From Tautonia sociabilis (GTDB lineage: Bacteria > Planctomycetota > Planctomycetia > Isosphaerales > Isosphaeraceae), in assembly GCF_003977685.1 (NCBI RefSeq), contig NZ_RYZH01000011.1, forward strand, positions 1 through 64,000: a DNA stretch of 64,000 nucleotides, written 5' to 3'. Shown here in pieces: positions 44,601 to 51,931 of the stretch. Below the pieces are notes generated by a model, which worked only from the letters and a program-made list of their open reading frames with translations, made no database searches and was not told the origin of the DNA. The translations under genes and the position numbers were made by a program. Positions within the stretch are counted from its first letter, which is position 1; every line of letters starts with the position of its first letter.

Positions 44601-45668
44601 CGGAGAGCGGTCATTCGCATAGACGACGTGGCAGGCGGTGCAGCCGCTGGAGCGGAAGTCGCCGGCCTTGTCGTTGGTGCCGAGGAAGTTGAGCGTCGGG
44701 TCGAGCAGCCGAGTCTTCTGCAGGCCGATGAGCACCGGGTCGGTGCGGTTCTTGGTGCCGAGCCCTCGGTTGCTCAGGCCGGAGACGGGTCGGCCTGGGG
44801 GATCGCCCCCGGCGTTGATGAGGCCGAGGTTGGTGACCGGGGCCGGGAACCCGATCTCGGCCGGCAGCAAGCGGCCGCGCTCGAAGATGCGGAGCACGTT
44901 GCCGGGCTGGGAGACCTCGAATCGGGGAAGGGGGTCGAGGAAGGGAAGCACCCCCTCGACCTTCATCTCGTACTCCGTCGGCGGCGGGACGGTCTGCACG
45001 CGCTGAGGGACGCCGTGCATGCTGTAGCTTTCGCCGAAGCGGGCCCGCTTGGCCGGGTAGGAGCCGTTGTTGTAGAGGGCGGCTTCCCAGAGCATGGCCC
45101 CGTGAGTCATCATGCTCTTGCGTACGTAATTGACGATTTCGCCGTGGCAGCCGGAGGTCCCGCAACTGATGTGGGCGACGCGGAGGTCGCCCGGATTGAC
45201 GAAACGGATGAACTCGGGGGACTCGTGGTTGAGCAGGGTGTAGGAGCGGGCCGGGTTGCCGGAGGTCGGCCAGGCGTCGGGGAAGCGCGGGCGGACGTGG
45301 GCGAGCTCCTTGAACTCAGCGGTGGGGTCGCCGCCGTGGCAGTCGATGCAGCCAAGGCGGACGGTGTCCTTCATGTGCGGATCGCCGACGTTCTGGTGGC
45401 AGGTGACGCAAGTGCCGCTCTTGCGAGCCACGTCGAAGTCGGTCTGACCGAGCAGGTTGACTTGCTCGTAACCGGGAGGGAAGGGGAAGCCGCCGGGTCT
45501 GGGCCCGTGTGCGACCGGGTGTCCGTGGTATGAGGCGGGCGGCTCCCCGTGGGGGAGGGGGGGGGCCTGGGCGGCCGCGGCCGACGTCAGGGCGGCCCCG
45601 AGCAGGGCGACCAGCCCGGCGACCGGCGGCGATCGGCGGGCGGTGCGACTCCGGTCTCGTCCCGTCAT
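41661..45668 (-). CDS. Exported decahaem cytochrome c with LVIVD-type propeller repeats
   Basis: A 1335-residue protein from the ATG at 45668 (GGAGG 11 bases upstream), with a signal peptide to about residue 34. Ten haem c sites were counted: CVTCH 87, CIDCH 107, CGTSGCH 169 (CX4CH), CTACH 343, CMVCH 400, CVDCH 558, CIDCH 585, CQACH 698, CYGCH 709 and CTDCH 836 (first residue given). From about 860 to 1240 there are LVIVD-type beta repeats, for example YAWVAAGEHGLFAIEV, YAYVCCDAGIVVVDFANP and YAYVAAGEQGLVIVDIERP. The combination points to an exported electron-transfer protein with a protein-binding propeller. ATG at 45686 is an alternative start. Confidence 0.9.
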   Translation of the reverse strand: MTGRDRSRTARRSPPVAGLVALLGAALTSAAAAQAPPLPHGEPPASYHGHPVAHGPRPGGFPFPPGYEQVNLLGQTDFDVARKSGTCVTCHQNVGDPHMKDTVRLGCIDCHGGDPTAEFKELAHVRPRFPDAWPTSGNPARSYTLLNHESPEFIRFVNPGDLRVAHISCGTSGCHGEIVNYVRKSMMTHGAMLWEAALYNNGSYPAKRARFGESYSMHGVPQRVQTVPPPTEYEMKVEGVLPFLDPLPRFEVSQPGNVLRIFERGRLLPAEIGFPAPVTNLGLINAGGDPPGRPVSGLSNRGLGTKNRTDPVLIGLQKTRLLDPTLNFLGTNDKAGDFRSSGCTACHVVYANDRSPVHSGPFAVFGNRGTSASPDPTIPKNEPGHPIAHEFVWAPPTSQCMVCHIHPGTTVMNSYVGYMWWDLETDGELLYPEEERDPTAEQFVSAMMVDPNEASARGLWSDPEFLSRVAELNAVAEKQQFADFHGHGWVFDAVFKKDRKGRLLDADGDIVPHVDNAVLQAAMAPPSREERQTDGSKADRDGVPLHLMDIHMEKGMHCVDCHFLVSAHGNGKLYGEVRNAIEIQCIDCHGTAVRYATLMTSGPASPDGGLDLKALRTPFGKPRFEVKDGQLIQNSMVEPDLWWRVVQTADTTTPGNRDYNQKSHLAKTVRFEGNNLVWGDLPGNDEDLCPHSSTNMSCQACHSSWNPSCYGCHLPQRANMKMPELHNGGDVSRNYVSYNWQTLRDDTFMIARDGDVTGNRINPSRSSCAIHVTSYNAQREAIYIQQQTISSEGLSGIAFSTNVPHTVRGGPPVDPTTGRALNPANYLPGRGETKQCTDCHVSRADDNNAIMAQLLMHGTNFMNFLGRYAWVAAGEHGLFAIEVTERDEPQAVIGSTMHALVYPDRYKEHLAEGRELVVAHEHPGKDVGENLSLKYNKPEVLDLQARGEFLYAACGPNGLRVFDIAFIDNKGFSERILTAPFSPLGQRFYVRTRYATCVTAPTTLAPDPTRHHFPENREPSVPLPYAFLYVGDKYEGIILVGAASLLDGNPLNNFLKRDLTFNPGGILCGTRKITFYGTYAYVCCDAGIVVVDFANPLDPKVVTVIGPDVVQHPTDFQAQFRYGFACDEDGLKVFDITDPTRPTFVHEVPIHDAHKAFLVRTYAYVAAGEQGLVIVDIERPREAFIDQVYNAEGEINDLHDVKVAITYNSLFAYLADGKNGLRVVQLTSPYTSGNDGFSPRPTPHLVASHKLAEEGHAIAIADTLDRDRAVDESGNQLSVFGRIGARPLNLEEQRRLYLRNGQLYTVTDDPLDFGSPRPRFPANIARPDAADRPRR

Positions 45669-45740
45669 GTGACTGGCGACCTCCATGTCTGCGGCGATCG
45701 ATTCCGAGAGCGGTTCCTCCGCCCAACAGAAATGACCGCC

Positions 45741-45769
45741 TTTCAATCAGAAGCGTCTGAGGCCGTCAA
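45741..45769 (-). promoter_or_regulatory. Weak promoter candidate for the decahaem cytochrome gene
   Basis: On the minus strand TTGACG, 17 bases, then TTGAAA. The -35 is good and the -10 poor. Confidence 0.3.
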
Positions 45770-45854
45770 GGCCGATCGGGCCGGCGGCGCTCGACGGAGT
45801 CGGCGCCTCCGGCCCGGGTGGGGGAGGGATCGGCACTCACGCCGTCGGAGCCGA

Positions 45855-47873
45855 TCAGTAGGTCAACACCAGCGTCCCAAACGCCTGGACAAAGGGGTCG
45901 ACCCGATCGTAGGTGTTGTTGTAGAGGTCGCGGAAGCCCTGGCCCGGGATCAGCGTGGCGGCACCGGCGAGGAAGACGATGTTCTCGCTCACCAGCGGGC
46001 GGTACTCGAACCCGATGCTCAGGTCGGCCCCAATGAAGTCGTGGATGTGGCCGTCGAAGAGGTACTGCTCGAGGACCGCGGTGTGGTCGAAGTAGAGCAG
46101 GTTCGCGTTGTTGAACATCTTCAGCTTGGGGGTCAGGTCGAGGTCCACCCCGAGGTTGCCCAGCAGCAGGCCGGGGTTGACGAAGTTGGCCTGACCCTTG
46201 ACCTTGCTCGACCGGAGGTCGTTCACGAAGCTGTTCCGCTGGGTCAGGAAGACGCCGAAGAGCGGGATGAACTGGCGCTGGTAGAAGCTGAACTGGCCGC
46301 CAGCGAAGACGGGGTTGTCCAGGATGGTGTCGAATCCGGTGGCGTGAGTGTCATTCGGGTTGGCGTCGCCGGACTGCCACAGGAACGAGATCTTGAAGCG
46401 GGCCCAGTCGCGGTCGTAGGAGCCCTCGATGGCGTAGAACTGGGCGTTGATCGTCTGGGCGCGGTTGGCGATCGGGTTGTTTGTGTCCCGGCCGAGGGCC
46501 CAGTAGAACTGGTGGCTGAGGTTGTACCGGCCGAAGTGCCCCTCGCCGCCGAGGCCGAGGTAGGCGACGTTCACCGCGTGGGGGCGGAAAATGCCGATCG
46601 GGTCGGGGCGGGCGAGGAAGTGGTTCTGGTCGAACTCGATGCCGCCGTTGTCGTTGTTGTAGGCGACGTTGAACAGAGCGGTGTAGCCGGGGACGATGAA
46701 GTCCTGGCGGAAGAGATTGGCGAAGAACAGGTTCTGGTTCCGGAAGTTGAACGCCTGGTTGAGGAAGCTGTTGATGTTCTTCTCTTGCTGGTGGAAGTAC
46801 ACCAGGTTGAATTGCGTGCGGTTGGAGTCGGCGTTGCCGAAGAGCCGGACGCCGGAGTTGATGTCGAAGAAGAGGAAGCCGCGGAAGTCGGAGATGAACG
46901 GCTGGGAGCCGACCCGCAGCGACATGAAGTCGTAGTACGGGCTGAGATCGCCGAGCTTCGTCTCGACGAACCACTCCTGGAGCGTCCAGTCGGTCCGGGT
47001 GCGCTGCGTCCCGGCCAGGACGTTCGGGTTGACGTTCGCCAGCTCCATCAAGTTCAGGTTATTGATGTTGAAGACCGGGGTGAGCTGGATCCTCCAGTCG
47101 GCGGGCTTGAAGGCGGCGTCGCCGTGGAAGAGGTTCGCCGTCAGGAAGAAGTTCTGGACGAAGAAGAACTGGTTCGGGCGGCCGAAGAACTGCTCCTCGA
47201 ACGGTCGGGAGGTGCTCTCGAAGGGGGTGGTGGCGGTGGGCAGCTCGCGGTACTCGTAGATGCCGATGGTTGAGGCGGTCATCTCGAGGAAGGTGTGCTG
47301 GCCGATGATCGGGTAGTCACCCTTGAGCACGTTCTGGTTGAAGGGGTCGAGCAGGTTGCCGGGGTCGTAGGGGTAGTCGTCGTCGAGTCGATTGCCGCGA
47401 TCGTAGCGGTCCCAGAACGGGTAGCCGATGCGCCAGCGGTCCTCGACCGGGACGAAGTCGTCAACGACCTGCACCTCGGACGGGATCACTCCCGACTTGC
47501 CGGCGAACCCCGGAGTGGGGAAGAACGGCCAGCTCAGTACGCCGGGCCCCCTTGGCGGGACGGGCTCCTCCCCGAGCAGACCGAACGGGGTCGACTCGAT
47601 GGGCCTGCCCAGCACATTCGGTCGGGGATCGAGGTCGGGGTCGTCCGTCGAGGGGGGAGGAGGCTCTCCCGGGATCAGGCCCGGGACGAACTGAGTAACC
47701 GATCCCGACCCGGCGGGGGGAGGGATCGCCGGGGACGCCGGCGGTTCGAATCCGGGGGGCAAGGGTGGCAATTCGATCGGTTCCTGAGCGGTCGACCATC
47801 CAGTCGGCTGCGCCAGCACGAGGGCGGCGGCCAGCGCCCATGCCCGTCGTCGGCGTGAGGAAGATTTCGACAT
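45855..47873 (-). CDS. Putative outer-membrane beta-barrel protein with Pro-rich N-terminus
   Basis: A 672-residue exported protein with a signal peptide (to about residue 30). A proline-rich segment follows (IELPPLPPGFEPPASPAIPP), then about 500 residues of alternating strands rich in Phe, Tyr, Asn and Gln (for example FFVQNFFLTANLFHG, FNLVYFHQQEKNINSF and RFKISFLWQSGDANPN). The chain ends in LVLTY, an aromatic last residue as in outer-membrane barrels. No known family is recognised. It lies beside the multihaem cytochrome genes, 186 bases upstream of the decahaem gene on the same strand, which suggests a porin-cytochrome conduit. The ATG at 47873 follows GGGGAG by about twelve bases. Confidence 0.75.
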   Translation of the reverse strand: MSKSSSRRRRAWALAAALVLAQPTGWSTAQEPIELPPLPPGFEPPASPAIPPPAGSGSVTQFVPGLIPGEPPPPSTDDPDLDPRPNVLGRPIESTPFGLLGEEPVPPRGPGVLSWPFFPTPGFAGKSGVIPSEVQVVDDFVPVEDRWRIGYPFWDRYDRGNRLDDDYPYDPGNLLDPFNQNVLKGDYPIIGQHTFLEMTASTIGIYEYRELPTATTPFESTSRPFEEQFFGRPNQFFFVQNFFLTANLFHGDAAFKPADWRIQLTPVFNINNLNLMELANVNPNVLAGTQRTRTDWTLQEWFVETKLGDLSPYYDFMSLRVGSQPFISDFRGFLFFDINSGVRLFGNADSNRTQFNLVYFHQQEKNINSFLNQAFNFRNQNLFFANLFRQDFIVPGYTALFNVAYNNDNGGIEFDQNHFLARPDPIGIFRPHAVNVAYLGLGGEGHFGRYNLSHQFYWALGRDTNNPIANRAQTINAQFYAIEGSYDRDWARFKISFLWQSGDANPNDTHATGFDTILDNPVFAGGQFSFYQRQFIPLFGVFLTQRNSFVNDLRSSKVKGQANFVNPGLLLGNLGVDLDLTPKLKMFNNANLLYFDHTAVLEQYLFDGHIHDFIGADLSIGFEYRPLVSENIVFLAGAATLIPGQGFRDLYNNTYDRVDPFVQAFGTLVLTY

Positions 47874-48406
47874 CTCGCTCTGCTCCCCCAACTTCGGGAC
47901 GGCGACCTGACCGACCCCCGACGGACACGCGAACCGGCGCCGGCCGTTCGATCCCGGCGACCGTGATGGCTCGGATCGGTGTCGAAGCCTCCCCGATCGT
48001 CGTCGCGGCCCGGCGAGGAACGATTGCGTAAGACGTGCGGGTCCGACCGATCTAGACGGTAGATCGGGTTGAGCGGGCCCGAGCATTACGATTTTTCTCC
48101 CTCATCGGATGCGCATCGGACGAACGAGGCCCCTCCGTTCGGGCGCTTGGCCCCTCCCCGGGAGGCCGGAAGCTACCGGCGAAGGTCCCGCCAACCGATT
48201 CCTCCCGGAAGATTGGTTGAAACGGAACACGCGATTCAGCCGATGCTGACGACGAGTTCCCGACGACCGAACCGGGACCAGACCTGACCCGAGGGTCGCC
48301 GCCTGGCCGCGCGATGCGGGCCGGGCGTTCGGAATCCAGCCCGAATGGTCGGGACCGGGCCCGCGGTCGGAGGGGCCGGCTCGACTCCACGGAAGGGGGT
48401 TCAGCC
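47874..48406. other. Divergent intergenic region between barrel and GlcG-like genes
   Basis: 533 bases without a convincing gene. It holds the inverted repeat at 48047-48067, a 10-bp palindrome GATGCGCATC at 48108-48117 and a short A/T-rich patch (ATTACGATTTTTCT) near 48084-48097. Some of these may be regulatory sites for one or both genes. Confidence 0.6.
48047..48067. promoter_or_regulatory. Inverted repeat, possible operator
   Basis: CCGATCTA, five bases (GACGG), then TAGATCGG: perfect 8-bp arms, the size and spacing of a dimeric repressor site, 174 bases before the barrel-protein start. Confidence 0.45.
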
Positions 48407-50962
48407 ATGTCGGACCGAGGTCCCTCCGCGATGAGGAGGCAGTGGGGTGATCGAGGCCGGGCTCCCCGGCGCCCGAGGCGGACGCCGATCGTCGAATCGC
48501 TCGAAGCGCGCACCCTGATGGCCGTCAATGTCCAGGTGGTCGACGGGATCCTCCAGGTCCAGGGCAGCAACGGCCCGGATCAGATCGAGGTCTTCCGGGT
48601 CGGCAACGAGGTCCTCGTCCGAGACGGCGGCGCGGACGCCGCCCGGGTGCCCTACCGGGGCCTCTCCTCGATCGACATCGAGTCCGGGGAGGGGGACGAC
48701 ACCGTCCGGGTGCTGGCGAACATCACGATCTCGGCGGCGATCGACGGCGGCCCGGGGAACGACTCGCTCTTCGGCGGCTCGGGCAGCGACGTGCTGATCG
48801 GCGGCGGAGGGGTCGACAAGCTCGTCGGCAACGAGGGGTTCAACGTCTACACCGGAGGAGAGAACAACGCGGCGGTCCCCGGGCTGAACCTCGACCTCGA
48901 CTCCGGCCTGTTCCTCGACAACCAGGTTCCCCCCTCGCCGACCACCGACATCAATGGCATGCCACTGACGCTGACCGCCGACGAGGTGAACCAGTTGCTC
49001 GACCGCGCCTCGGCCGCCTCGCCGAGCAACGACGCGATCATCGCCATCGTCGACCAGGGAGGACGGGTGCTCGGCGTCCGCGTCGAGGACGGGGTCTCGC
49101 CGACCATCCGCAACGATCCCGAAACGCTGACCTTCGCCATCGACGGAGCCCTGGCCAAGGCCCGCACCGGTGCCTTCTTCGCCAACAACACGGCACCCCT
49201 TACCAGCCGGACCGTTCAGGCGCTCAGCGAGTCGACGATCTTGCAGCGCGAGGTGGAGTCGGACCCGAACATCACCGACCCGAACTCGCCGCTGCGGGGG
49301 CCGGGCACCATGGCCCGAATCGGAGTCGGCGGCCACTTTCCCCGGAACGTGAACTTCACGCCGCAGGTCGACCTTGCGCAGATCGAGTACAGTAACCGGG
49401 ATACCACCTTCCACCCCGGCCCCGACCGGATCAAGGGAACGGCCGACGACGTTGAGCTGCCCAACCGGTTCAACATTCCTGACGAGGTGATCCCCAAGCG
49501 CATCCTGGACCAGGACCTGTTCATCCAGCCGCCCGACAGCTACGGCTTCGTCTCGGGCCTCTACCCGGGGGCCCAGCCGAGGGGGATCTCGACCCTTCCC
49601 GGCGGCCTGCCGATCCTGCGACTCTACAAAACCGAGATCAACGGACTGATCCGGACCCGGGCCAGCCTGATCGGCGGCATCGGCGTCTTCTTCCCCGGGG
49701 AGACGGGGTACGCGATCGAGGAAAACTCGATCCTCAACGGCCTGGCCTTCGACCCGAGCAAGCCGGATCGCTCGCAGGAGGCCGAGGCGATCGCAATCGC
49801 GGCCCTCGGCGGGGTCGTCGACGTGACGAAGATTCCCATGGATGGGCCTCTGATCGTCAACAACCTGGGAGGCGTGCCAAAGATCTCCAACATCGGCCTG
49901 CCGCTGGGCCGCATCGACCTGGTCGGCATCACGCTGCCGATCTACGGCGGCCACGGGCTCTCTGGCCTGAAGGCGGTGCAGCGGGAGTTGGCCCAGCTGG
50001 GAGTCACGGCGAAGGGCAGCCAGGGCACGGTCAATGGCGTGAACCTGCCCGTGACCCGAGGTCCCGACGGGATTCCTGGCACCGGCGACGAGGAGCACAC
50101 GATCGCGGGGCGGATCGTCCCCGAAGGCTTCCTCGTCGAGCCGCATGATGCCGCCGACGGCAGCCTGACCCGGGAGGATTTGATCCGGATCACGGCCCAG
50201 GCCGTGGTTCAGTCGAACCAGACCCGGTCGGCGATCCGACTGCCGCTCGACGAGTCGGCGCGAATGGTCATCGGGATCACCGACCTCGATGGCAACGTCC
50301 TGAGCCTCTACCGGATGCCGGGTGCCACCTACTTCTCGATCGACGTGGCGGTGGCCAAGGCCCGGAACGTCGCCTACTACGCCAACCCGGACAAGCTCCA
50401 GGAGGTCGACCACCTGCCCGGAGTCCCTCCCGGGGCGGCGTTCACCAGCCGGACGTTCCGGTTCGCCGCGTTGCCGTTCTTCCCGAGCGGCCAGGACAAC
50501 TACCCGCCGGGGCCGTTCTCGAAGCTCAACGATGGCCAGGTCTCGACGCAGAGCGCCCTGAACGACGGGCCCCCGCTGCCCGCCTCGGCCTTCCAGAGCG
50601 TCAACGGGTTCGACTCGTTCAACCCACAGACCAACTTCCGAGACCCGACGAACATCCTCAACCAGAACGGGGTCATCTTCTTCCCCGGCAGCGCGCCGCT
50701 GTACAAGGACGTCGACGGCGACGGTCTCCGGGACCTGGTCGGCGGGTTCGGCATCTCCGGCGACGGCGTCGACCAGGACGACGTGGTCACCTACTTCGGG
50801 GCCCAGGGCTACGAGCCTCCGTTCACGGTCCCGAGGGCCGACCAGACGTTCTTCCGGGGCGTCCGACTGCCCTATATCAAGTTCAACCGTCAGCCGTTGA
50901 ACCAGAAGGACCAGTTCCCCCAGAACTTCCCGGCGATGGAGGGGATCGGACCGCTGCCCTGA
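48407..50962 (+). CDS. Exported GlcG/HbpS-like protein with RTX-like and LEPR-xLL-type motifs
   Basis: The ATG at 48407 (GGAAGGGGG upstream) gives 851 residues. Near residue 30, VESLEARTLMA matches the planctomycete LEPR-xLL type signal. Residues about 113-146 have RTX-like glycine repeats (GGPGNDSLFGGSGSD). Two regions resemble GlcG/HbpS domains: about 188-260 (ADEVNQLLDRASAASPSNDAII) and about 591-665 (RMVIGITDLDGNVLSLYRMPG). HbpS-type domains bind haem or degradation products of it. A link to the cytochromes encoded upstream is plausible but not shown. The stop is followed by a 17-bp perfect hairpin. Confidence 0.78.
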   Translation: MSDRGPSAMRRQWGDRGRAPRRPRRTPIVESLEARTLMAVNVQVVDGILQVQGSNGPDQIEVFRVGNEVLVRDGGADAARVPYRGLSSIDIESGEGDDTVRVLANITISAAIDGGPGNDSLFGGSGSDVLIGGGGVDKLVGNEGFNVYTGGENNAAVPGLNLDLDSGLFLDNQVPPSPTTDINGMPLTLTADEVNQLLDRASAASPSNDAIIAIVDQGGRVLGVRVEDGVSPTIRNDPETLTFAIDGALAKARTGAFFANNTAPLTSRTVQALSESTILQREVESDPNITDPNSPLRGPGTMARIGVGGHFPRNVNFTPQVDLAQIEYSNRDTTFHPGPDRIKGTADDVELPNRFNIPDEVIPKRILDQDLFIQPPDSYGFVSGLYPGAQPRGISTLPGGLPILRLYKTEINGLIRTRASLIGGIGVFFPGETGYAIEENSILNGLAFDPSKPDRSQEAEAIAIAALGGVVDVTKIPMDGPLIVNNLGGVPKISNIGLPLGRIDLVGITLPIYGGHGLSGLKAVQRELAQLGVTAKGSQGTVNGVNLPVTRGPDGIPGTGDEEHTIAGRIVPEGFLVEPHDAADGSLTREDLIRITAQAVVQSNQTRSAIRLPLDESARMVIGITDLDGNVLSLYRMPGATYFSIDVAVAKARNVAYYANPDKLQEVDHLPGVPPGAAFTSRTFRFAALPFFPSGQDNYPPGPFSKLNDGQVSTQSALNDGPPLPASAFQSVNGFDSFNPQTNFRDPTNILNQNGVIFFPGSAPLYKDVDGDGLRDLVGGFGISGDGVDQDDVVTYFGAQGYEPPFTVPRADQTFFRGVRLPYIKFNRQPLNQKDQFPQNFPAMEGIGPLP

Positions 50963-50995
50963 CCCCGAGGGGGATCGCCCCACGGGCCGGTCGCG

Positions 50996-51032
50996 CGCCG
51001 GACCGGCCTCGATCGTCGAGGCCGGTCCGGCG
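50996..51032 (+). terminator. Terminator hairpin, 17-bp perfect stem
   Basis: CGCCGGACCGGCCTCGA at 50996-51012 is perfectly complementary to 51016-51032, with a three-base loop, just after the GlcG-like gene. No T-tract follows. Confidence 0.65.
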
Positions 51033-51102
51033 ACCCGGGCTCGCCGACCGTGCCGCGGACGGATCCCGGGACCGAGATCCGAGGAGGAGGAGGAGACCCA
51101 GC

Positions 51103-51789
51103 ATGCGAGTCGGAATGGTTCGGCTGGCCCTCGCGGCGGCGGTCGCGGCGGGAGGGACGGCAAGGGGGTCGGATCCGCAGCTCCCACCGCTGCCGGCACC
51201 GACGATCGGGGGAGGGCCGCCCACACACTCTCCCCCAATCGTCTCCCGGCCGATCATGTCCCCGCCGTCGCTCGCGCCGGAGATGCCCCTGCCGGTGATG
51301 CTCAGCGAGAGCGACTCCGGACTCGGGTATTCCCACCACCACCATCACCACGAGGGGCACGAGGAGGGCCACTGCATCCCGGGGGTCTACAAGACGGAAA
51401 TCTCGCGGTTTCCCGGCAACGGTTACGTCGCGCGGAAGCACCCGTATACCATCGATCAAAACACGATGGAACGAGCCGGTTTTCCGAAGGAGATCTCCCA
51501 CCTGGCGGTGCCATCCGACGGGCCGCATTACACCGGATACTTCGTGGGAGGCGGTGCGTCCCTTTTTCACAAGGGCGGGAGGAACCACCCCCTGCAGGAG
51601 GGGACCTGGGGCTGGGACTACGAGCACCTCGGCCTGAAGCGCCGGGTCCAGTTGCTGTTCTCGAAGGGAAGGCTGTACCAGGATGGCGACGGGCAATACG
51701 AACCCGACCCGCCGTTCGAGATCACCAACGTCTTCGCGATCCGGTACGGAGAGCGGCTGCATCGCTTCCTCGGCCACGAGGCTGAGTGA
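51103..51789 (+). CDS. Exported protein with Pro-rich N-terminus and histidine cluster
   Basis: I do not recognise the family. The 228-residue product has a signal peptide (to about residue 22), a proline-rich segment (about 26-66), and a histidine-rich stretch at about 76-90: SHHHHHHEGHEEGH, which could bind a transition metal. A C-terminal domain of about 135 residues includes WGWDYEHLGLKRRVQLLFS. A strong ribosome site (repeated GAGGAG) precedes the ATG. It lies between the GlcG-like gene and the second barrel gene on the same strand. Confidence 0.75.
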   Translation: MRVGMVRLALAAAVAAGGTARGSDPQLPPLPAPTIGGGPPTHSPPIVSRPIMSPPSLAPEMPLPVMLSESDSGLGYSHHHHHHEGHEEGHCIPGVYKTEISRFPGNGYVARKHPYTIDQNTMERAGFPKEISHLAVPSDGPHYTGYFVGGGASLFHKGGRNHPLQEGTWGWDYEHLGLKRRVQLLFSKGRLYQDGDGQYEPDPPFEITNVFAIRYGERLHRFLGHEAE

Positions 51790-51791
51790 CC

Positions 51792-51863
51792 CCGGGGCTC
51801 TCCCGAGGTCTTCCCCCGTTCGAGGGCCCGGTCTTTGGCCAAACGCCGGAGACCGAGCCCCGG
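51792..51863 (+). terminator. Possible hairpin after the His-rich protein gene
   Basis: CCGGGGCTC at 51792-51800 pairs with GAGCCCCGG at 51855-51863 across a long loop that itself contains the palindrome TTTGGCCAAA. Weak as a terminator. Confidence 0.3.
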
Positions 51864-51931
51864 TCCTCTCACTCGGAACGGACGAGCGGACGTCGGGTCG
51901 TCCCGACCGCTCCCGGATTGGGATCCCAGCC

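Noticed and set aside
41463-45533. Plus-strand open frame of 1356 codons across the decahaem cytochrome gene
   Set aside because: Antisense shadow of a protein with ten haem sites; the product is Val/Gly/Glu-rich without domains.
51325-51372. Hexahistidine run as a sign of a vector or tag
   Set aside because: It lies inside a gene with its own signal peptide and ribosome site in native context, and the His/Glu run goes on beyond six residues, so it is natural.
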